A stretch of 64,000 nucleotides of DNA from the NCBI RefSeq assembly GCF_012273215.1, contig NZ_CP050965.1, forward strand, positions 1,286,541 through 1,350,540, given 5' to 3'. Both the position numbers and the translations under genes were made by a program. The notes beneath the pieces are model-generated. The model worked only from the letters and a program-made list of their open reading frames with translations, did no database searches and was not told where the DNA came from. Positions within the stretch are counted from its first letter, which is position 1. The number at the start of each line of letters is the position of its first letter. The DNA comes from Gemella haemolysans. Its GTDB lineage: Bacteria; Bacillota; Bacilli; Staphylococcales; Gemellaceae. Shown in pieces: positions 44,795 through 52,974 of the stretch.

Positions 44795-45838
44795 TTATAA
44801 TTCTGGAAGAATAAGGATTTTCCCAAACGGTTCTGTTCTTCCTAATATCATTTCAAAAGCTTTATCAACATCTTTCAATGTAAATTTATGTGTAATTAAG
44901 CTTTCTACATCAATTTTATTTTTAGAAATTAATTCTATTGCATTAGTCCATTCTCTTCCTGGGAACGGCGCTGAATAGGAATTCCAAGAACCTTTTAAAG
45001 TCAACTCTTTTCTAAATATGCTCTCAAATGCTTTTTCTTTAAGTGTTACATCTTTATAAGCAATTCCTAAATACCCAACTTTACCATGCTTCCTAGTTAA
45101 TAATAAAGCTTGCTCCTGTGTAACAACACTACCCGCACATTCTAAAGAAATATCTGCACCTTTTTCATCAGTATATTCCTTTACTTTTTTTTCTAAATCT
45201 TCAGATAATGAGTTTATAGTCTGAGTAGCTCCCAACTTTTTAGCTAATTCTAATTTTCTATCATCAATATCAACAACTATCACTTTCCCAGCTCCTGCAG
45301 CCTTAATTGCTTGTAAGACTAACATTCCTATAGTTCCAGCGCCTAATACAACAACACTATCTCCTAGATTTATATCTATTCCCATAACTGCATGCATTAC
45401 AACTGCTAATGGTTCAATGAAGCTTGCTTTAGTATATTCTAAATCTCCTATTTTCAAAAGATTTTCCTCAGCTATAATAGAATATTCTGCAAAACCACCA
45501 AATCTATGTGATCCAATCATAGTGTAATTTTCACACATTGAATATAAGGATTGTTTACAATACTCACATTCATTACATGGCATAAAAGGAACACAGACGA
45601 CTCTGTCACCTTTCTTAAATTTTGTGACCTTATCTCCAAATCCAACTACTTCTCCACAGTATTCATGACCAATTACTGCTGGATACCCATATTTCCATTT
45701 AGTTTGCATCTTATGAATATCTGAGCCACATATTCCACAAGAATGAACTTTTATTCTTACATCATTTTCACCTAACTTATGCTCCTCTATTTCTTTATAT
45801 TCAAATTTTCTATGCTCGTACATAACCGAAGCTTTCAT
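44795..45838 (-). CDS. Galactitol-1-phosphate 5-dehydrogenase-like (GatD type)
   Basis: A 347-residue zinc-dependent MDR protein: CGICGSDIHKM and VIGHEYCGEVVGFG (catalytic zinc), CNECEYCKQSLYSMC (structural zinc), VVVLGAGTIGMLVLQAIKAAG (NAD binding). GSWNSYSAPFPGREWTNAIELI is characteristic of GatD-like enzymes, which oxidise galactitol-1-phosphate to tagatose-6-phosphate. Two dehydrogenases in one PTS operon suggest two related polyols or two oxidation steps. No tagatose kinase or aldolase gene is seen here. Confidence 0.85.
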   Translation of the reverse strand: MKASVMYEHRKFEYKEIEEHKLGENDVRIKVHSCGICGSDIHKMQTKWKYGYPAVIGHEYCGEVVGFGDKVTKFKKGDRVVCVPFMPCNECEYCKQSLYSMCENYTMIGSHRFGGFAEYSIIAEENLLKIGDLEYTKASFIEPLAVVMHAVMGIDINLGDSVVVLGAGTIGMLVLQAIKAAGAGKVIVVDIDDRKLELAKKLGATQTINSLSEDLEKKVKEYTDEKGADISLECAGSVVTQEQALLLTRKHGKVGYLGIAYKDVTLKEKAFESIFRKELTLKGSWNSYSAPFPGREWTNAIELISKNKIDVESLITHKFTLKDVDKAFEMILGRTEPFGKILILPEL

Positions 45839-45867
45839 TTTATATACCTCTTTTTTCTAATTAATAC

Positions 45868-45916
45868 GGCACCATAATCAACTACTTTCTAATAAAGATT
45901 ATAGAACTATGGTGCC
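45868..45916 (-). promoter_or_regulatory. Intercistronic hairpin between the PTS IIC and dehydrogenase genes
   Basis: Stem GGCACCATA/TATGGTGCC with a 31-base loop and no T-run. It may protect or process the mRNA between the transporter and enzyme genes, or act as a weak attenuator. Confidence 0.5.
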
Positions 45917-45944
45917 ATAGAAATTTATTATTAACAATTATATT

Positions 45945-47210
45945 TTAATAAAATAATTGTGAGAATTTTAGGATAACCCAGTTAAAGAAGTTACCACCCA
46001 TGTCTAATGAACTTAAACTTGTATGTCCATGACTATATTGTTCTAATCCTTGCATCATTTGAGTATGAACCCCGATGAAGTCTGTTGCCATAAGTAATGA
46101 TAAAGCAATTACCACTGTTCCAGCTAGTACTGAGTGGAAGATATTCCCTTTTCTACTTGCTACGATGAATGATACGTAGAACGGAATAGTAGCTAAGTCC
46201 CCGAATGGTAAAACTTTGTTACCAGGAATAATAATTGCTAATAGTAATGTAATTGGAACTAAGATTAATCCTGTTGATATATTAGATGGATGTCCAATTG
46301 AAACCGCAGCATCAAGACCAATGTATAGGTCTCTACCTTTATAACGTGTTTTCATAAAGTCACGTACAGATTCAGAAATTGGAATTAAACCTTCCATTAA
46401 TAGTTTAACCATACGAGGCATTAATAACATGAATGCTCCCATCGCAATACCAGTTTTTAATACTAAACCAACATCTCTCCAGTTAACTAATGCTTGTAAA
46501 ATCATACCTAAGAATGTACCTACTACCATTGGTTCACCAAAGATACCAAAACGTTTTTGAATTGTTTCAGAGTCTATATGAATATCTTTAATAACTGGAA
46601 TTTTAGCTATCAGCCAACCAATTGGAATACCTACAAATCCGAATGCTGCTGTAGATCCTGTTGGTAATGAGATACCTTTTAGACCATATACATCTTGAAC
46701 CATTTTTTGAGTTCTATCTGCCATTAATAATACCATTACTTCATATAGAACAGCACATAAAATACTGAATGACCATGAACCTCCTGATACTATGTATCCT
46801 GTTGCTCCAGCTGCAATAAAATGCCAGTAGTTCCAAATATCAATATCCAATGTTCTAGTTAGTTTTAATGCAATCATAATAACGTTAACTAAAGCACATA
46901 TAGGAATTAAAATTGCTGCTACAGGTGATGCCCAAGAGCCTGCCGCTGCCCCTGGCCAGCCAACATCAATAGTACTTAATGAAATACTATATTTTTCTAC
47001 TAATTGCTCTGTAATAGGGCCTAAATTAGTAGTTAAAATGCCCACAACTAGGTTAATACCTACAAACCCAATCCCTATAGTTAGTGCACTACGAACAGCT
47101 TTACCTACAGGTACTCTAAATATAATAGCTAAAATAAAGATTGCTATTGGTAAGATAACAGTAGGTCCTAAACCTAATATATAATTTGTTATATCTAATA
47201 ATTTTTGCAT
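45945..47210 (-). CDS. PTS galactitol-type transporter subunit IIC
   Basis: A 421-residue membrane protein of the galactitol PTS family, with about ten hydrophobic segments. Family phrases: ILGLGPTVILPIAIFILAII at the start, RVPVGKAVRSALTIGIGFVGINLVVG and DVGWPGAAAGSWASPVAAIL. It moves a polyol across the membrane and passes it to IIB for phosphorylation. Adjacent IIB and IIA genes and polyol dehydrogenases support a galactitol-like substrate. AAAGGAG precedes the ATG. Confidence 0.92.
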   Translation of the reverse strand: MQKLLDITNYILGLGPTVILPIAIFILAIIFRVPVGKAVRSALTIGIGFVGINLVVGILTTNLGPITEQLVEKYSISLSTIDVGWPGAAAGSWASPVAAILIPICALVNVIMIALKLTRTLDIDIWNYWHFIAAGATGYIVSGGSWSFSILCAVLYEVMVLLMADRTQKMVQDVYGLKGISLPTGSTAAFGFVGIPIGWLIAKIPVIKDIHIDSETIQKRFGIFGEPMVVGTFLGMILQALVNWRDVGLVLKTGIAMGAFMLLMPRMVKLLMEGLIPISESVRDFMKTRYKGRDLYIGLDAAVSIGHPSNISTGLILVPITLLLAIIIPGNKVLPFGDLATIPFYVSFIVASRKGNIFHSVLAGTVVIALSLLMATDFIGVHTQMMQGLEQYSHGHTSLSSLDMGGNFFNWVILKFSQLFY

Positions 47211-47237
47211 AACTTTTCTCCTTTATTTATTTTTTAA

Positions 47238-47516
47238 TTATCTTAAGTGACTTAAAATTTCTTCATCTAACTCTTCTTCACCGATCCCCATAATATAATT
47301 AGTTGCAATTATACTAGGAATTGAGTAGGTAGTTGGTAAAATTGTAGTTGAAACTATCAAATCCGCTTCATTTTGCAAACTAGCAGCTTCTGCTATTTTA
47401 ATTTGTTTAATATCTACATCAAGATTATGTTTTTTTATCAATTCTTCAACTCTAGATACAACTATTGTTGATGTCGCTATACCTGCACCACATGCAATTA
47501 ATACTTTCTTTGTCAT
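47238..47516 (-). CDS. PTS galactitol-type subunit IIB
   Basis: A 92-residue phosphocarrier. The active-site Cys is Cys9 in KKVLIACGAGIATSTIVVSRVEELI, a Cys-loop typical of GatB-type IIB (C-G-x-G-x-A-T-S). AAGGAGATT precedes the ATG; only four bases separate it from the IIA gene. Confidence 0.93.
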   Translation of the reverse strand: MTKKVLIACGAGIATSTIVVSRVEELIKKHNLDVDIKQIKIAEAASLQNEADLIVSTTILPTTYSIPSIIATNYIMGIGEEELDEEILSHLR

Positions 47517-47520
47517 TTTC

Positions 47521-47982
47521 TTAAATCTCCTTATTTTTTATAATATTTAAAATTTGCTTTTTATCAGTAACCTGTATGATTTTATTATAAAAATCTTCAT
47601 CAGAAAATTTTCTTATAACACTTGATAGTACTTTTACCTGATTTTCATTTTTACTAATAAGCAGTAACAGAAAAACATTTACTTCAAGATTTTTTGAATT
47701 CGTAGCCATATCCCTGAATATTACGCTCTGTTTAGGTTTTACTACGGCTATTGCATCTTTTTTTATATATTTTGAATCTGTATGAGGAATAGCTATACAA
47801 TATTTAGGAAACTCAAGCCCTGTTGGAAATATTTTTTCTCTTTCTATTACAGATTCTATATAGCCATCATTTATATATTTTTTATTGTTTAATTCTTTTG
47901 AAACATTATTTAAAACTTCCAAAAAGTTATTTCCCTCAACACCCAAATATATATTATCTTCCGAAAACAATTCATCTAACAT
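47521..47982 (-). CDS. PTS IIA subunit (fructose/galactitol type)
   Basis: A 153-residue IIA of the PTS_EIIA_2 class. The phospho-acceptor His lies in LEFPKYCIAIPHTDSKYI (IPH motif); a second His, usually required for transfer, is less obvious. The sequence VIEREKIFPTGLEF is standard for the family. It takes phosphate from HPr and gives it to IIB. AAGGAGG precedes the ATG. Confidence 0.9.
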   Translation of the reverse strand: MLDELFSEDNIYLGVEGNNFLEVLNNVSKELNNKKYINDGYIESVIEREKIFPTGLEFPKYCIAIPHTDSKYIKKDAIAVVKPKQSVIFRDMATNSKNLEVNVFLLLLISKNENQVKVLSSVIRKFSDEDFYNKIIQVTDKKQILNIIKNKEI

Positions 47983-47994
47983 ATAAATACCTCC

Positions 47995-48393
47995 TTACAC
48001 ATATTTTGAAATCTCTTCAAATTTTTTTTTATTACTCTTTAATATTATATTTCTTTTATTTTCTATTAAAAGATTTCTTACAATATTTCTAGCCTTATTT
48101 TCAGCTTCTTTATCATTCTCTTTTATCAAAATAAACAACACATCATCTTCAAAATCATCTACTCTTACTACTATATTTTCTTTAATATTATTATTTACTA
48201 AATGTGGTAAATAAAAATTTTCATCTACCTTAATACAACCTAATTCTTCTCTAGTTTCCAAATCCTTCAAAAATATTTGCTTTGAAAATATCCATGAATT
48301 ACTTTCTAAATATCTTGCTACATCAATATATATATCTTCTAACCTTACTTTTTTTTCATTATTAAACACTCTAAACTTCATCGCCATTACCAT
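47995..48393 (-). CDS. IIA-like domain protein, apparently detached from the PRD regulator
   Basis: A 132-residue product if the ATG at 48393 is used, which has AAAGGTG two bases upstream; it overlaps the regulator gene by 23 bases in another frame. The segment IFLKDLETREELGCIKVDENFYLPHLVNN corresponds to EREKLGSTAIGNGIAIPH of IIA domains, keeping the His after Pro. In LicR/MtlR-type regulators such a domain is fused at the C-terminus; here it is separate. It could be a genuine split protein, a product of a frameshift, or joined by ribosomal slippage. Confidence 0.7.
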   Translation of the reverse strand: MVMAMKFRVFNNEKKVRLEDIYIDVARYLESNSWIFSKQIFLKDLETREELGCIKVDENFYLPHLVNNNIKENIVVRVDDFEDDVLFILIKENDKEAENKARNIVRNLLIENKRNIILKSNKKKFEEISKYV

Positions 48394-49849
48394 ACACCTT
48401 TCTGTTAATATTCTGAATATCTTCATCATTTAGCATAACATTTACGAAAACAGCATCTTGTTTACTTTCTAATTTTACTGTAGATATTATAAAACTAATT
48501 TTACTTAAATCATAAAATTTTATATCTTTAGTAGATACAACATCTACTACTTCTATATTTTTAAGCTTATCTTCTATCCTTTTTTTTAAAAATAGAGATG
48601 TACCAAAACCACTATTACAGACTAATACTACTTTTGTCTTTAAATTATTCAATTTTAATATTGATTCAGTATATACAGTTAAATACGCTATCTCATCCTC
48701 ACTTATTTTTTCTGATAATATTTTTCTTGCCAACACACTCACATCAGAAAACTGTTTCGAATAGTCTTCTTTTATTTTATTTAACAAAGGATTTTTAATG
48801 TTAATTCCATATTTTAATCGTCTCATTAATGCTCTGATATGTAGTATAAATAAATAATAAATATTATCTCTGTTTTCATTTACCTTATTATTTGTATTAG
48901 AAACAGCTTTTAGAAATTCATTAACAATATTTTCAAGTTCTTCTTTCACCTCAAAATCAACATCATTATTTAAATTCCCTACTCCCATACTAACGAGATA
49001 CTGATAGATGTAATAAATTTCATTTGGTGGTAAACTTATGAAGAATTCATTTTCAATATCAGCTGCTATACTTTCAGCTTCATAATAAAATTTTTTATCA
49101 GTTATATTAGGAAATCCATTATTTTCTAAATAATTTTCACTATTTATCCTTTCTATTGCAATAAGTAAATGAACTACTAAATTAATATAATATAAATCAC
49201 CTATTGTATACGGAAGATTTTTTTCGTGTTTCGATATAATTCTTTCAACTGTTTCTATTTTTCTAAAATCAAATTTAGAAGATAGTTCTTTTAATGTATT
49301 TTTTTCAATTCTATCAGAATAATATACTTCTGCATTTTCATCTTCTGTAAATGAATAATCTCGAATCAAATTCATTATATTTTTTCTAATATTTTTCTCA
49401 TCTCCAATTATTTTAGTTCCTAATCTCGTTTTTTCTAATTTTATATTCTCATTAGCAAGTCTATCTTCTAAATAATTTAAATCATTTACTATACTCGATT
49501 TCCCCACAAAGTTCATTTCAGCTAGTTCTTCAATAGAAGTATAGTTTTTTGAATTTATTAATAAATAATATAATATATTAACTCTGCGTTCTTCTAAAGA
49601 ATACTTAACTAATTGTTTCTGAGGAATTTTTTCAATGAGAAAATTCGAAAACAACATTTTTATTCCACTACCTTGTTTTTTTAATAGTTTAACCTCTTTT
49701 ACATCCTTAACTATTTTTTCTATATCCCTGTAAACAGTTTTAGTAGATATCCCCATTTTTTCTGCAATAACATGTACAGGTAAGAAATCTTCTGCTTCTT
49801 TTAATATCTGTAACAATTCTACTTGGCGATTTTCTAATTTTCTTATCAT
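48371..49849 (-). CDS. PRD-containing transcriptional regulator of the PTS operon (BglG/MtlR-like)
   Basis: A 492-residue regulator. The ATG at 49849 is chosen because AGGGAGGG is seven bases from it. It begins with HTH_11 (QVELLQILKEAEDFLPVHVIAEKMGISTKTVYRDIEKI), a second HTH/Mga-like domain (NYTSIEELAEMNFVGKSSIVNDLNYL), then two PRD domains (about 170-390), and a IIB-like domain with CNSGFGTSLFLKKRI at the C-terminus. PTS phosphorylation of PRD His residues and the IIB Cys would tune its activity. The usual C-terminal IIA domain is a separate overlapping frame. It is the first gene of the operon and probably activates it. Confidence 0.88.
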   Translation of the reverse strand: MIRKLENRQVELLQILKEAEDFLPVHVIAEKMGISTKTVYRDIEKIVKDVKEVKLLKKQGSGIKMLFSNFLIEKIPQKQLVKYSLEERRVNILYYLLINSKNYTSIEELAEMNFVGKSSIVNDLNYLEDRLANENIKLEKTRLGTKIIGDEKNIRKNIMNLIRDYSFTEDENAEVYYSDRIEKNTLKELSSKFDFRKIETVERIISKHEKNLPYTIGDLYYINLVVHLLIAIERINSENYLENNGFPNITDKKFYYEAESIAADIENEFFISLPPNEIYYIYQYLVSMGVGNLNNDVDFEVKEELENIVNEFLKAVSNTNNKVNENRDNIYYLFILHIRALMRRLKYGINIKNPLLNKIKEDYSKQFSDVSVLARKILSEKISEDEIAYLTVYTESILKLNNLKTKVVLVCNSGFGTSLFLKKRIEDKLKNIEVVDVVSTKDIKFYDLSKISFIISTVKLESKQDAVFVNVMLNDEDIQNINRKVYGNGDEV

Positions 49850-49855
49850 CCTCAT

Positions 49856-50209
49856 CCCTCCCTATTTATATTATAATACGTTTTCATAAAAGACAGAATA
49901 CCATTTAATGTCTATATTAATATGGACATTAAATGGTTTTCTACTGATATACACCAATTATTATTGTATTAATATCAAGTAAATAATTATTTTAAAAAGA
50001 TAATATCATATTATTTATATTATTTTTTTAAAATTTTAAAAATTGATCTTTATACAAAAATAACACTAAACAATTTTATTATACACATTATATTTTTTAA
50101 TATAAGAGAAAATTAAATATATAACTTTTAAACAAAATAAAAAGATGCCTATCTCTGCTGAGCAGAGATAAGCATCCTTTTTATTATCTCATATTTAATA
50201 CCATTCTTT
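49856..50209. other. Intergenic region with inverted repeat and terminator
   Basis: A 354-base gap. It contains a 13-base perfect inverted repeat, ACCATTTAATGTC (49900-49912) and GACATTAAATGGT (49925-49937), 50 bases upstream of the PRD regulator; this could be its operator. A strong terminator lies at 50142-50179. The remainder is AT-rich with no other feature. Confidence 0.6.
50142..50179 (-). terminator. Terminator of the large secreted protein gene
   Basis: Stem AAGATGC/GCATCCTT extended by TATCTCTGCT/AGCAGAGATA, an almost perfect 18-base stem, with A-run giving minus-strand Ts. Confidence 0.85.
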
Positions 50210-52375
50210 TTATCTCAAGTAATACAATGGTCCTAAAATTTTTCTAATATTTTCTGTTGATTCAAATTTTATATCCAATGCATCATCAACAGTTTTTATT
50301 TTATTATTTTCTATCATCTCTTCAAGTGAAGATGGAACTACACTTAATTTATATACTGGTGTTATCTTTAAATCTGATGTAGGTACAACATTATACAAAT
50401 CATTTTCTTGAATTTTCTGACCTGCAAATATTTCTCTAGTACCTTTGTCCATATTTACTTTTACAGTTTTATTTGCTATAAAATGAGATAATGAGTAACC
50501 TGATCTAGGAACTACTAATATTTTATTATTTTTTGTAGCATCACCAATACTATTGAATTCATCAACACGTAGTATATTAGATGAATCTTTTGAAAAATTA
50601 ATATTACCGGCAAAAGTATTCTCAAATTCTACATTAAATAACTTTCTATAGACCGCATTAAATTCAATATCTTTTCCTTTTTCAGTTACAACTGCACCTA
50701 ACTCATTAGTTTGAAGGAGTTTATTTTTAGATACTCTAATTTTCTCAGAATTTTCTCCAGCAATTAAATAATCACCATTCGCCTGCCAACCTAAAAATTC
50801 TTGATCCGTAACTCCTGTAGCCGTAGGTAAATTAGCCATACTATCTATTCTTGAACCAACTAGTACATCTTGACCATCTGATAAAAATTTATCTATTCCT
50901 CTTCCTACGAATTTGACATTAACCCATTCACTCTCTACTTTTTTAAAGTAAATTTCTATAATAGTTTCAGAATTAATGTATTCATCATCATTTATAACTT
51001 TTTTATTAGATCTAAATAGTACTTCGTATCCTGTACTTGGTTTAATTTTTTTACGTAGCTCAGATAACAATTCTCCAATTTTTTTTGTTTCAGGCCATTC
51101 TATATCTTTATCTCTAATACTCTCATCAACTTTACCAAAACGTTTATTATAATCATCTTGTCGTATTTTAAGAGTATTAACATTTTCTTTGTAATTAGCC
51201 TTAATAATGATACTATTATCAACCTTCTCCTCGGACAAGTCCTTTACATCTTTAATCTTAGAATTATCACTTGCATTATAAATAGAATAACTCTCTACAT
51301 GATACTTCTCTTTACTAAAGAACTTAGTATCTATTTCACTTAATTTTTGACCAGTTAACAAAGTTACTTCTTTTTTTGAACTTCCATTATCTAATACTAC
51401 CTTAGTATTATATTTAGCTTGGATTTTTATATTATTTCCTAATACCTGTGAACTCACTATTTCTTTATCATCAAGATAGAAACCAGAAAATTCATACTTA
51501 GCATCTTTAGATGTGATTTCCTTGATATCATTCTCTTTAACAAAACTTGAAAAAGTTGTTCCTTGTTTTATTAAATATTCTTTATTATCTTTTTTCAACT
51601 CAGATGGATATTCCACAGTTACTTTATTCCAATAATCTTTATCTTGAGCTAATTTTACTTCGATTTTCTTAGCTAGATAAGGTAATTCAATATTTTCCGA
51701 ATTCGACTCTTTTCCATCAATTAAAATAACAGCTTTCCTGTAACTATAATATTTATCCGGGTTATAATACTGTTCAATCTCATATGGATAAACTGCAATC
51801 TTATCTTCTTGGGGAATATTTCTAAGTTCAATATTCCTATTTACTACTTCTTTGTTACCTTCACTTACTATTAAATTAATATTTTTCTTAGTAAAATATA
51901 TTTTACTAGATTTTGAATATTCTAAATTCTTAATACTGCCATTATTGTCAATATCATAAGTCATTACATTCATTATTATTCTAGTATTCGGAGCAAAAAG
52001 TTTTAGTAAACTTTTATCAACTATTTTCCCGTTACCGCTCTTTTTCAATGGTAGTCTAAAAAGCTCATTTGGGATATTGTTACTATCTAACGAATAAAAA
52101 ATTAAAAAATTATATGAATTTTTTTTATAGCTAAGTAATTCAGCGTTGTATTCAAGTTCATCCATATTACTCTGAATAACACTATTTTTTATTACAGGAA
52201 GAGAATAATTTCTATTATTATTGAATATATCAAAATTAAATATATTTTCTCTAAAAACTGTATCCGTTACTGTCGTATTGTAATCTGTAAAATAATCAGC
52301 CTTAACGTTAGAATGATTAATAGTTGCCATTCCTAAACCTAGTAAAGCAGATCCTATCAATTTACGATATTTCAA
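50210..52375 (-). CDS. Large secreted protein of unknown function with repeat-like beta domains
   Basis: A 721-residue product from a TTG start at 52375, chosen because GGAGGAG lies about eight bases upstream; the frame is open a little further. A signal peptide (KYRKLIGSALLGLGMATINHSNVKA) is followed by beta-rich segments. Several short repeats with the pattern (V/I)...TGQKLSEIDTKFF / QGTTFSSFVKEND / AGQKIQENDLYNVVP resemble the MucBP or Flg_new-type extracellular modules (ADGQKLSEL form), and FLGWQANGD is a typical InlB/Flg_new phrase. No LPXTG or other anchor is found at the C-terminus, which ends KILGPLYYLR. A surface or secreted adhesin is plausible; no recognised enzymatic domain. Confidence 0.7.
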   Translation of the reverse strand: MKYRKLIGSALLGLGMATINHSNVKADYFTDYNTTVTDTVFRENIFNFDIFNNNRNYSLPVIKNSVIQSNMDELEYNAELLSYKKNSYNFLIFYSLDSNNIPNELFRLPLKKSGNGKIVDKSLLKLFAPNTRIIMNVMTYDIDNNGSIKNLEYSKSSKIYFTKKNINLIVSEGNKEVVNRNIELRNIPQEDKIAVYPYEIEQYYNPDKYYSYRKAVILIDGKESNSENIELPYLAKKIEVKLAQDKDYWNKVTVEYPSELKKDNKEYLIKQGTTFSSFVKENDIKEITSKDAKYEFSGFYLDDKEIVSSQVLGNNIKIQAKYNTKVVLDNGSSKKEVTLLTGQKLSEIDTKFFSKEKYHVESYSIYNASDNSKIKDVKDLSEEKVDNSIIIKANYKENVNTLKIRQDDYNKRFGKVDESIRDKDIEWPETKKIGELLSELRKKIKPSTGYEVLFRSNKKVINDDEYINSETIIEIYFKKVESEWVNVKFVGRGIDKFLSDGQDVLVGSRIDSMANLPTATGVTDQEFLGWQANGDYLIAGENSEKIRVSKNKLLQTNELGAVVTEKGKDIEFNAVYRKLFNVEFENTFAGNINFSKDSSNILRVDEFNSIGDATKNNKILVVPRSGYSLSHFIANKTVKVNMDKGTREIFAGQKIQENDLYNVVPTSDLKITPVYKLSVVPSSLEEMIENNKIKTVDDALDIKFESTENIRKILGPLYYLR

Positions 52376-52551
52376 TATTTCTCCTCCTTTCAACTGTATA
52401 CTAATACTTATTATATCACATTCTTTAATAACAATTATATAAAAAATTGTTTAAATAAAACTAAATACATTTATATTCAAATATAAATCACTCGCACTAA
52501 TTTAACTATTTAAAATAAACAAAATCTCTTTAAAAATATAATATCATAAAA

Positions 52552-52592
52552 TTGACCCATAAGTGAAAAACACTTATAGGTCAACTTTTTTT
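52552..52592 (-). terminator. Terminator of the acidic small protein gene
   Basis: Stem TTGACC/GGTCAA extended by ATAAGTG/CACTTAT, 22 bases after the stop at 52606. Confidence 0.7.
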
Positions 52593-52605
52593 TCAAAATG
52601 TTATA

Positions 52606-52902
52606 TTAAGCTTCGCTTATATTTTCTAACATTATTTGATCATTAGATATACTAACTTCATCATATTCGTAGTCATCAGCAAAATCGTACGAATACTCCT
52701 TATATAGGAACATCTCGTTAGAGTAATCTAAGAATTCCTCTTCAGGAACAGAAAACTCTACTTCGTTATAACTTTCATCAGCATAATCTGATAAAATTTC
52801 ATCTTCATAGTCTATTTCAGTATTGAAGTCCTGGGAATATTCATCATCTTGCCCATACCTGGGATCCGGCGACTCCAAACTAGATAAGTTCATTGTATAC
52901 AT
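52606..52902 (-). CDS. Highly acidic small protein, unknown function
   Basis: A 98-residue protein starting at ATG 52902, preceded by TAAGGAG; an upstream ATG at 52947 lacks a ribosome binding site. It is packed with Asp, Glu and Tyr (EIDYEDEILSDYADESYNEV, SYDFADDYEYDEVSISND) and has only one Lys and one Arg that I can see. There is no signal peptide or membrane segment. It has its own promoter and terminator, so it is probably real. It could be a DNA mimic or an inhibitor, but there is no homology I recognise. Confidence 0.65.
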   Translation of the reverse strand: MYTMNLSSLESPDPRYGQDDEYSQDFNTEIDYEDEILSDYADESYNEVEFSVPEEEFLDYSNEMFLYKEYSYDFADDYEYDEVSISNDQIMLENISEA

Positions 52903-52938
52903 AATCAATCTCCTTAAATATCTTTTTTTATTAATAAT

Positions 52939-52967
52939 ATTATACAAAATAGTCTATCATTTTACAA
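52939..52967 (-). promoter_or_regulatory. Promoter of the acidic small protein gene
   Basis: On the minus strand TTGTAA (52967-52962), a 17-base spacer and TATAAT (52944-52939), 37 bases before the ATG at 52902. Confidence 0.6.
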
Positions 52968-52974
52968 GTAAAAA

